NCBI GenBank assembly: GCA_964490015.1 | Contig: CAZBBA010000009.1 | Location: 1 to 64,000 of the forward strand | DNA: 64,000 bases | Source: Perlabentimonas sp964490015 | GTDB lineage: Bacteria; Bacteroidota; Bacteroidia; Bacteroidales; Tenuifilaceae | Direction: 5' to 3' | Shown here: piece by piece, positions 46,577 through 54,153 of the stretch | How the letters are laid out: each line of letters starts with the position of its first letter | How positions within the stretch are numbered: the stretch's first letter is position 1 | The notes under the pieces: model-generated | Told to the model about the DNA's origin: nothing | Database searches by the model: none | Seen by the model: only the letters and a program-made list of their open reading frames with translations | Program-made: the position numbers and the translations under genes

Positions 46577-47431
46577 ATGGAGGGTAGGCAGTACATTTGG
46601 GTAAATGGCGATTTTCTACGAGCCGATCAGCCAGCAATAACGCTTGCCAACAGAGCGTTTGCCTATGGCGATGGTTTTTTTGAATCGATTCATGCCTATG
46701 GCACCGAGGGGAAATTTCTGCACCTTCACTTTTCGAGGATACTTCATAGCATCAAGTTGCTTGGCTTTGAGCGCCCAGGGTATTTAACTCAGGATTTTTT
46801 AGCCAAGGAGATTACTCGTTTGCTTAATAAGAACCGAATTTTTGGGAGTGCTCGTGTTCGGATAACCCTTGTGCGTAATTCAGGGGGGCTTTACACCCCA
46901 ACTAGTAATGCTATTAGCATTTTTATGCAGGCACAAGAGCTGTCGCATAGCTATTACCCGTTAAATAGTAGGGGATTGGTTATTGATATTTACAGCGAAA
47001 TTCGCAAACCAATTAATATCCTTTCGTCAATTAAAAGTTGCAACGCACAGCTTTACGTAATGGCCGGCCTATACAAGCAGCAACTTGGAGTTGACGACTG
47101 CTTGCTTATAAACGATCAGAATCGAATTGTTGAGGCCATATCATCCAATGTTTTCCTAGTTCTGAATGGGGATATTTACACACCTTCGCTCGATGAGGGA
47201 TGCGTTGCGGGTGTGATGCGCCAAGTGGTTATCGACCTAGCTACAAGGCAGGGAATAAAGGTGCAAAGCAATGCTAGCCTCGAACCTGAAATGCTTCTGG
47301 ATGCCGAGGAGATGTTTTTGACAAATGCTATTAGTGGTATAACCTGGGTAGTTGGCCTAAAGCAAAAACGTTACTTTGGCACGATTGCCAAACGTTTAAG
47401 CGAGGCTCTTAACGCTGAGGTTTCTAGTTAA
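46577..47431 (+). CDS. Class IV aminotransferase (4-amino-4-deoxychorismate lyase-like)
   Basis: A 284-residue fold-type IV PLP enzyme. Features include NRAFAYGDGFFESIHAYG near the N-terminus, the lysine of ILSSIKSCNAQLYVMAG as Schiff-base residue, and DCLLINDQNRIVEAISSNVFLVLNG followed by GCVAGVMRQVV. The small size and sequence favour 4-amino-4-deoxychorismate lyase (PabC, folate pathway) or a D-amino-acid aminotransferase-like enzyme over branched-chain aminotransferase. It ends the operon begun by amn; the stop overlaps the convergent yqgE gene by 8 bases. Confidence 0.85.
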   Translation: MEGRQYIWVNGDFLRADQPAITLANRAFAYGDGFFESIHAYGTEGKFLHLHFSRILHSIKLLGFERPGYLTQDFLAKEITRLLNKNRIFGSARVRITLVRNSGGLYTPTSNAISIFMQAQELSHSYYPLNSRGLVIDIYSEIRKPINILSSIKSCNAQLYVMAGLYKQQLGVDDCLLINDQNRIVEAISSNVFLVLNGDIYTPSLDEGCVAGVMRQVVIDLATRQGIKVQSNASLEPEMLLDAEEMFLTNAISGITWVVGLKQKRYFGTIAKRLSEALNAEVSS

Positions 47432-48023
47432 GCGATGGGTTAAGCGGATAAATTGTCCAGGGCTTATACCTTGGCCCCATCTGATGAACAACTCTGCTCC
47501 AAAGGTCATCCTTCCCAGCCATAATCTGCACTATATCCAGCTCCGATACTACCCAACTATTCTCTTTTAATTCATCGGCCAGTTGATTAATACCCCATCC
47601 GGAATATCCCACGAAGAACCGGATTTGCCTTGGGGTAATCTTTTTCTGCTTTACTAGGGCTTTCACTGCTTCAAAGTCGCCACCCCAGTATAGTCCATCA
47701 GCAACCCGATTGGTGTCGGGAATAATTTCCCCCACTGTGTGAATAAAGTGGATGCTATTGGGGCTTACCGGTCCGCCAATGGATACAAGTGCTGGGAAGT
47801 TGGGGAAGTCGGGAATTATCTCGCTAAGCTTTATCTCGATTAAATTATTTAGCACATAGCCAATCGATCCGCTCTCGTTATGCTCCACCAGCAGGATTAT
47901 AGCTCGCTTAAAGTATTGATCCATCAATCCAGGCTCGGCAATAAGCACTCGTCCCTCCTTGGGAGCAATCGGATTGTGCTTTATCTTGAAAAAATCAATA
48001 TGCTTTTCCATCTTGGGGGCCAT
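47424..48023 (-). CDS. YqgE/AlgH family protein
   Basis: A 199-residue protein of the YqgE/AlgH family (DUF179). Typical blocks are GRVLIAEPGLMDQYFKRAIILLVEHN, GSIGYVLNN and VSIGGPVSPNSIHFIH near the N-terminus and FFVGYSGWGINQLADELKENSWVV later. The family is widespread with an undefined role; in some Proteobacteria it affects regulation of exopolysaccharide genes. The end overlaps the class IV aminotransferase by 8 bases, an unusual but common convergent arrangement. No signal peptide. Confidence 0.9.
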   Translation of the reverse strand: MAPKMEKHIDFFKIKHNPIAPKEGRVLIAEPGLMDQYFKRAIILLVEHNESGSIGYVLNNLIEIKLSEIIPDFPNFPALVSIGGPVSPNSIHFIHTVGEIIPDTNRVADGLYWGGDFEAVKALVKQKKITPRQIRFFVGYSGWGINQLADELKENSWVVSELDIVQIMAGKDDLWSRVVHQMGPRYKPWTIYPLNPSLN

Positions 48024-48226
48024 TTAGGGTTGATGCTACAAGGTTTGTCGAAAAACCGGTTTACAGGTTTTTACATAAGTTCCAACGGTATTAGCCTTGA
48101 AACACTATCTTTAACCATGTGTCTAATGGTTTAACAAATGGTGTGCCAATCGAATTTTATGACATCATGCCAATTACGATGGTACTTTTTTGATATATAT
48201 GCAGCGATAAGTTGAGAGTTTTGCCC

Positions 48227-50542
48227 CTACCCTTTGATTAAGTCAGTTATATCCACGGCAACTTCAACCACTTTAAGTGGCACGCCATCGTCGTTGAATA
48301 TTGGGTAACAGTGTGCCTTTACGGTAAAGATTTCGCCTTTTTTGTTGCGCCGCGTTAGGATACTCTTGTATGGCTTGTTGTTCCGCATGTCGTCGAGGAA
48401 TTGGTTATACTCCACCGATGCCACAACATCTTTATTCTCAAAAAGGATGCTGTGATGCTGGCCTAGTAATTCCTCCTTGGAGTAACCAGTAATAGAGCAA
48501 AGCAGTTGATTAACGTAGGTTATTATGCCTTTGAAGTCGTATTCAATAACTATAGCTAGCCCACCAATAGCTTCCATTGTCCACACAATCTCCTTCTCCT
48601 TACGGCTCATCTCCTCCTGAGTGGCCATAAGTTCCTCCATGTTTTGGCGCATCTCCTCCTCTTGGGCAAGCATCTCCTCGGCTTGCTGTTGCGATTGTTC
48701 AAGAAGGTAGCGGGTTTTAGCGTTAATCTTCACAGTTCCTATAGTCGAAGCGATACTCTCAGCTACTTTTTCAAGGAAATCGATTTCAAACTGTTCGAAG
48801 ATTTTAAAAGCGGCTACTTCTATTACCCCCATTACTTCTTCGGCCTGTTTCAGCGGAACCAGAAGGATGCAGTTGGGTTCAGCCTCGCCCAGACCCGATG
48901 AGATGGTAACAAAGTCCTTGGGGATTTCGGTAAGGTAAATTGTTTCGCCCTCAAGCGCACATGCGCCAACCAGTCCTTCGCCCATCATAATCTGCATGTC
49001 GATGTACTTTTTGCGATTCCATGCGTAAACCGATTTGGTTTCAAGGGCGATATTATTCTTGTCGTCGTCGTTTTTAAGGAAAAGTGCGCCTTGATTCCCC
49101 CCAACGTATTTAACCAAGTGTTTAATTACCTCGTCGGCTAGTTTCTGCAGGTCATCATTATTGTTTCGAAGTAACTCGGCAAACTGGGTAAAGCCCTCAT
49201 TGGCCCAGGTTCGCTTTTTGTCCTCGGTAACTCTTTTTTCCTCCTCGTCCTTCGCCTTTTTTAGGCTGTTGCGCATGTCGAGCAGCGATTTGCCCAGCAC
49301 ATCGTTTTCGCCCAGCAGCTCAAGGTCGCTCTCCAGGTGCCCCTTGCCGATATCGTTAGCAAATGTGGTTTTCTTGTTTAGCCCCTCAATAGAGATATTT
49401 AGGGCAGTGGCCATATCCTCAATCTCGTCGCCCGAGGTTAGGTTTAGGATTAAATCGCTGGAGATTTCGCCCTGTCGCATCCGATTTAGCGATCTAGTAA
49501 TCCTAACAATTGGTCGGGTAAGGCTATTGGAAACAAAAACTAGAACCAGCATTAGCAACAGTAATCCTCCAGCACCCACAAGTAGCGATACTCGCTGACT
49601 CTCGTCGGCGCGTTCGGTAATCACTCGCATTGGAATGCTCAGCGCTAACGACCACGATGAGTATGAGTTTCCTGCCCTTATAGGGGCAAAGGTGATGTAG
49701 TGTGCCTCTCCGTTTTTACCGTTGCGGATGTAACTGTGTTCTGATCCCTCTTTTATTATTTTTCCTAGATTTTCACTGTCGTAGTCATCACCTAAGTATT
49801 CCTTAACAGCTGTGTTAATTAGTTCTTTACTCCTGTGAGCAGCAATTACTCCCTCTTCCGACATAAGAAATGCGAAGCTTCCCGGAACGGGTTCAATCTT
49901 CTCGATTCTTTGCTGCAGGCTCTCAAGACTGATGTCGAATCCAACAAGACCCATGTACTTATCGTTAACCTGTATTGGTGAGGCGATGGTGGTCATTAGA
50001 ACCTTTTCGCTTTCACCCTTCTGGATCTCATCGAAGTAGGGTTCCCACAGACCTTCCTGGTTCTTCCTCTTAAAGCCTCCATACTTATCGGGGTCCCCAG
50101 TCATGCTGCGCTCTGCCACAGTGTTCAGAATCTCATTATTTTCTCTCCAGACTGTCATGCAGAAACGGCCATGATCTCTTGAGTAGTTTGGCACAAAGCC
50201 ATAATATTCCCAACTATCCCAAATGGAGTATACATGCTTATTGCCTTCCAGAACGGGTTTGTACATCCGCATAAATAGGCTTTGCCATTGGCTGGGGGGC
50301 ATCTCTTGGTAAACAGTAAATGCCTGTGCAAGTGTTCGGGTAACCGCCAAATCCCTTTCAAACTCCTTCTCAATTTCTTCTGCAGAAATTCGGGCTGTTT
50401 GACGGGCGTTGAGCAGAGCATCGTCGAGCATGGCTTTGCGCGAACTCATAACAATATAGCCTACTGCCACTAAGTAAAGGATCATTGATGCGCTAAGCAC
50501 CGAAAGAAATATCTTTTGTCTGATTTTCAGCTTAAGTCTCAT
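48227..50542 (-). CDS. Cache-HAMP-GAF-PAS sensor without output domain
   Basis: A 771-residue inner-membrane sensor. TM1 at about 10-32, a periplasmic dCache-like domain at about 35-310 (VYSIWDSWEYYGF..., LVGFDISLESLQQ), TM2 at about 318-340, HAMP at about 340-395, a GAF domain at about 455-610 with GEGLVGACALEGETIYLTEI, a Gln/Glu-rich coiled coil at about 610-655, and a PAS domain with PAC motif to the end. There is no histidine kinase, methyl-accepting, GGDEF or HPt domain, so it cannot signal by itself by any of these routes; it may act through a partner. The gene is full length at both ends by sequence. It stands alone. Confidence 0.82.
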   Translation of the reverse strand: MRLKLKIRQKIFLSVLSASMILYLVAVGYIVMSSRKAMLDDALLNARQTARISAEEIEKEFERDLAVTRTLAQAFTVYQEMPPSQWQSLFMRMYKPVLEGNKHVYSIWDSWEYYGFVPNYSRDHGRFCMTVWRENNEILNTVAERSMTGDPDKYGGFKRKNQEGLWEPYFDEIQKGESEKVLMTTIASPIQVNDKYMGLVGFDISLESLQQRIEKIEPVPGSFAFLMSEEGVIAAHRSKELINTAVKEYLGDDYDSENLGKIIKEGSEHSYIRNGKNGEAHYITFAPIRAGNSYSSWSLALSIPMRVITERADESQRVSLLVGAGGLLLLMLVLVFVSNSLTRPIVRITRSLNRMRQGEISSDLILNLTSGDEIEDMATALNISIEGLNKKTTFANDIGKGHLESDLELLGENDVLGKSLLDMRNSLKKAKDEEEKRVTEDKKRTWANEGFTQFAELLRNNNDDLQKLADEVIKHLVKYVGGNQGALFLKNDDDKNNIALETKSVYAWNRKKYIDMQIMMGEGLVGACALEGETIYLTEIPKDFVTISSGLGEAEPNCILLVPLKQAEEVMGVIEVAAFKIFEQFEIDFLEKVAESIASTIGTVKINAKTRYLLEQSQQQAEEMLAQEEEMRQNMEELMATQEEMSRKEKEIVWTMEAIGGLAIVIEYDFKGIITYVNQLLCSITGYSKEELLGQHHSILFENKDVVASVEYNQFLDDMRNNKPYKSILTRRNKKGEIFTVKAHCYPIFNDDGVPLKVVEVAVDITDLIKG

Positions 50543-50707
50543 AGGGGATATATTCTATAACGCTATTCATAATATTCGGCTAAACTTAAAGTGTTTTAGC
50601 GAATATTCAAAGAATTTTATTGAGATTAGCAAGCGTACAATTAAAAAAGTTAATTTTAGTGCTCTTTATCACCAGAACTGTTGCCTTATCAACCAATTCT
50701 ATTAATA

Positions 50708-52320
50708 ATGAAATATCTATACTCTTTGTCCTTGCGATCCTGTTTGCCTGTAACAGCGGGCATAATCTCGATAGTTTGATTGATGCCAATCAGATTGAAC
50801 AGGATATTTTAATTTTAGCTTCCGATAGCCTCGAGGGCAGGGCGCCCATGTCCATTGGTGAACAACGAACACTTGATTACCTTACCCACAGGATGAAGGA
50901 GATAGGCTTAGAGCCTGCTTTTGGCGATAGCTACCTGCAGGAGGTGCCGCTGGCTGAGATTACCTCCAAAGTGAATGAGAAAATTGTTATATCTAAGGGA
51001 AAGCAAAAACTAGAACTATATGAAGGCAAAAACTACACCCTCTGGAGTCCATTGCTTAGGAGTAACTTAGCATTGCAAAATTCGGAGCTGGTATTTGCTG
51101 GTTTTGGCATTGTTGCTCCGGAGTATGGATGGAACGATTTTGAGGGTGTTAACTTTACTGGTAAAACGGTGGTTGTGCTGGTGAACGATCCCGGATTCCA
51201 TACCGGTAACACCGAGCTGTTTAACGGCAATGCCATGACCTTTTATGGCCGCTGGCCATATAAGTTCGATGTCGCCAACCTCAATGGCGCTGCAGGCTGC
51301 ATAATTGTTCACGAGGAAAAGGCTGCGGGTTACCCCTGGAGCGTAGTCGATCGTAGCGGTTACAACACCGAGTATTACCTGAACAACGAATCGTTAAGGC
51401 ATAACACTTGCGTGGTAAACGGTTGGATAACCCGCGAAACTGCAAACCAACTCTTCAAGATGTGTGGGATGGATTACGAGGAGATGAAACAATTGGCCAC
51501 AGAACCTGGATTTAAGCCTGTGTCCATGGGTGCTAACTATAGCGTAACTGTTGAAAATACATGGAAGGAGTCGTTCTCCTACAATGTGGGTGGGATTATC
51601 CCCGGTAATCTACGCCCCGATGAGGCGCTGGTTTACACCGCCCACTGGGATCATCTAGGAATTGGAATATCTGTTGATGGCGATTCGATATACAATGGCG
51701 CCTCCGATAATGCTGCGGCTATTGCCTGGATGCTATCCATTGCCAAGGGATTTAAATCGCTGGGCAAAGCGCCCGAAAGGTCTATTCTATTTCTCTCGCC
51801 AACCGCCGAGGAGTCGGGGCTTACCGGATCGAGTCACTACGTGAACAACTCCATTTTTGAACACAGTAAAACAGTTGCCTGTTTCAATAGCGATGTTATC
51901 CTATTTCTTGGGAAGTTTAAGGATGTAACAGTAACCGGGCTTGGCCACTCCGAACTCGATGATTACTTATCGGACGAGGCTGCCAAGCAGGGGCGATATA
52001 TCTGTAACGACCCTAACCCCGAGAACGGGATGTTTTTCCGCTCCGACCAACTGCCATTCCTTCGCGCGGGTATTCCTTCGCTGTTTGCCAAAGGCTACAC
52101 TCATCAGGTGGATTTGGGAAAAGAATCAACACTAAAGGCCGTTGAGGAGTACTGGCGGGTAACCTATCACAAACCATCCGATCATTATATTCCAGAAAAG
52201 CATAATATCGAAGGCTTGGTGGAGGACACAAAGCTGTTCTTTAGGTTAGGGCATCGGCTAGCCAACGAAAGTTACTTTCCAAAGTGGAGCAAAGCCTCGG
52301 AGTTTTTCGTGGAGCGGTAG
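50708..52320 (+). CDS. M28 family metallopeptidase, lipoprotein, start frameshift
   Basis: An M28 zinc aminopeptidase-like protein of about 540 residues with a PA insert domain. Zinc-site motifs: TAHWDHLGIG, YNGASDNAAAIAWML and LSPTAEESGLTGSSHYV. The lipoprotein signal ILFVLAILFACNSG is in the main frame, but no start codon precedes it in that frame. The only ATG (50708) is one frame away: ATGAAATATC would read on as MKISILFVLAILFACNSG if one A were added after the start. So a single-base deletion at the A run, by sequencing or mutation, is the simplest explanation. The open frame continues to a TTG at 50620 without coding character. Main function: exopeptidase in the periplasm or on the outer membrane. 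Confidence 0.85.
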
Positions 52321-52356
52321 CTTGTAGTTTACTTAATTCTGTTGTTTTAAGTAAAT

Positions 52357-52396
52357 AAGAAAAGGTGCAGAGGGTTATACCCTTGCACCTTTTCTT
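52357..52396. terminator. Bidirectional terminator hairpin
   Basis: AAGAAAAGGTGCA (52357-52369) pairs with TGCACCTTTTCTT (52384-52396), with an inner AGGGT/ACCCT stem (52371-52375, 52379-52383) and one bulged base. It lies between the convergent M28 and recA stops and has A- and T-rich flanks on both sides. Confidence 0.8.
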
Positions 52397-52417
52397 ATCT
52401 AATAATCAACTAAGAGT

Positions 52418-53440
52418 TTACTTCTTCATCAGTTCGGCAAAAACTTTCTCTTGTAGTTCGGCTGTTAACTCAGGATTGTCGAGTAGCAAACTTCGAACTG
52501 CTTCGCGGCCTTGTCCCAGTTTGGTTTCGCCGTAGCTGAACCACGAGCCGCTTTTCTTTATGATGTTATGCTCAACGCCAAGGTCGATAATCTCGCCAGT
52601 TAGTGAAATTCCCTCGCCAAATACAATATCGAATTCCGCCTTGCGGAATGGAGGAGCCACTTTGTTCTTCACAATCTTAACACGTACGCGGTTTCCGGTC
52701 GACTCGTCACCATCCTTTAGCTGGGCAATTCGTCTAATATCAACCCTTATCGACGAGTAGAATTTAAGCGCGTTACCACCCGTTGTTGTCTCCGGGTTTC
52801 CGAACATCACGCCAATCTTTTCGCGGAGCTGGTTAATAAAGATGCAGCAGGTATTGGTTTTTGCAATATTGGCGGTTAGTTTCCTTAGCGCTTGCGACAT
52901 AAGGCGAGCCTGCAATCCAAGTTTGTTATCGCCCATCTCGCCCTCAATTTCGGCTTTTGGTGTAAGGGCAGCCACGGAGTCAATTACCACAATGTCGATT
53001 GCACCTGAGCGGATTAGGTGGTCGGCAATTTCAAGGGCTTGCTCACCGTTGTCGGGTTGCGAGATTAGTAGCGTTTCTGTGTCTACTCCAAGTTTTTCGG
53101 CGTATGTGCGGTCAAAAGCATGCTCCGCATCTATAATGGCGGCAATACCGCCATTCTTTTGCGCCTCGGCAATGGCATGGATGGCCAGCGTGGTTTTACC
53201 GGACGATTCGGGGCCGTAAATTTCAATAACCCGGCCGCGGGGATAGCCGCCAACGCCTAGGGCGTAATCGAGAGCTATTGATCCGCTGGAAATGGTGGGT
53301 ACATCCACAACGGCCTTGTCGCCCATTTTCATGATTGTGCCCTTGCCGTAATCCTTGTCAATCTTATCCATGGTAAGCTGCAGGGCTTTTAGCTTTTCCT
53401 GGTTTACCTCTTTCTTTTTTGTTGCTTTCTGGTTTTCCAT
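52418..53440 (-). CDS. recA: Recombinase RecA
   Basis: A 340-residue RecA, the ATP-dependent strand-exchange protein of homologous recombination. Walker A is GPESSGKTTLAIH, Walker B is in IVVIDSVAALTPK, and the L2 loop and TTGGNALKFYSS motif are typical. It is very conserved and full length. The preceding bcp gene on the same strand ends 14 bases before its start, so the two are probably co-transcribed. I find no recognisable LexA-type box upstream. Confidence 0.98.
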   Translation of the reverse strand: MENQKATKKKEVNQEKLKALQLTMDKIDKDYGKGTIMKMGDKAVVDVPTISSGSIALDYALGVGGYPRGRVIEIYGPESSGKTTLAIHAIAEAQKNGGIAAIIDAEHAFDRTYAEKLGVDTETLLISQPDNGEQALEIADHLIRSGAIDIVVIDSVAALTPKAEIEGEMGDNKLGLQARLMSQALRKLTANIAKTNTCCIFINQLREKIGVMFGNPETTTGGNALKFYSSIRVDIRRIAQLKDGDESTGNRVRVKIVKNKVAPPFRKAEFDIVFGEGISLTGEIIDLGVEHNIIKKSGSWFSYGETKLGQGREAVRSLLLDNPELTAELQEKVFAELMKK

Positions 53441-53454
53441 GCTGTGTATGTGTG

Positions 53455-53907
53455 TTATTTAACTATCTGGGTGGTATGTTCCTTGGTGTTTACCTTGTCA
53501 ATAATCTCCTCAATAACTCCATTCTCATCAATAACAAAGGTTGTGCGGTGAATTCCATCGAATGTTTTGCCCATAAATTTCTTGGGTCCCCATACTCCAA
53601 AAGCTTTAATAATCTCTTTTTCGGTATCGGCTATTAGAGGAAATGGAAGGCTGTACTTTTCGATAAACTTTTGATGCGACTTCTGGCTGTCGGCACTTAT
53701 ACCAACAACGATGTAGCCCTTGCCAATTAGCATCTGGTAGTTGTCTCGCAGGTCGCATGCCTGTGCGGTACAACCAGGGGTGCTGTCCTTGGGGTAAAAG
53801 TAGAGGACTACTTTTTTGCCCAAAAAGTTGCTAAGGCTAACATTTTTCCCATCCTGATCTAACCCTGTGAACAGGGGTGCTTTATCGCCAAGTTTTAAGT
53901 GTGTCAT
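53455..53907 (-). CDS. bcp: Thioredoxin-dependent peroxiredoxin Bcp
   Basis: A 150-residue peroxiredoxin of the Bcp/PrxQ type, reducing organic peroxides and hydrogen peroxide with thioredoxin. The peroxidatic cysteine is C46 in DSTPGCTAQACDL and the resolving cysteine C51, as in Bcp. The start is ATG 53907 (MTHLKLGDKAPLF), because the longer open frame upstream has no coding features. It is likely co-transcribed with recA (14-base gap). Confidence 0.93.
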   Translation of the reverse strand: MTHLKLGDKAPLFTGLDQDGKNVSLSNFLGKKVVLYFYPKDSTPGCTAQACDLRDNYQMLIGKGYIVVGISADSQKSHQKFIEKYSLPFPLIADTEKEIIKAFGVWGPKKFMGKTFDGIHRTTFVIDENGVIEEIIDKVNTKEHTTQIVK

Positions 53908-54153
53908 GGTGTTAGCTTTTAATGTTGTAAAGTTAATAAGATTGATTAGAAAAATTCTGATGTTGAAATACAAGTTATTAACACCCGAGGTTACCCGTTG
54001 GTTAAAAGGAATATGCCCCAAAAGCAAAAAAAAGATTTTCCTGCCCCAAAAAAATGGGTTAATATTGCTGGTTATTTTTAGTTGATCGATGAATACTAGA
54101 TCTCCTTCAATAAAACAAACCCTAAGATAGAACTTAAATATAACCTAATTCCC

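Noticed and set aside
49161..49598. Antisense open frame of 145 codons rich in Ser
   Set aside because: It mirrors the HAMP/helical part of the sensor and shows no start signal or domain.
48227..50542. Chemoreceptor or histidine kinase assignment for the Cache-HAMP protein
   Set aside because: No methyl-accepting signalling hairpin and no HisKA/HATPase motifs are present; it ends with a PAS domain.
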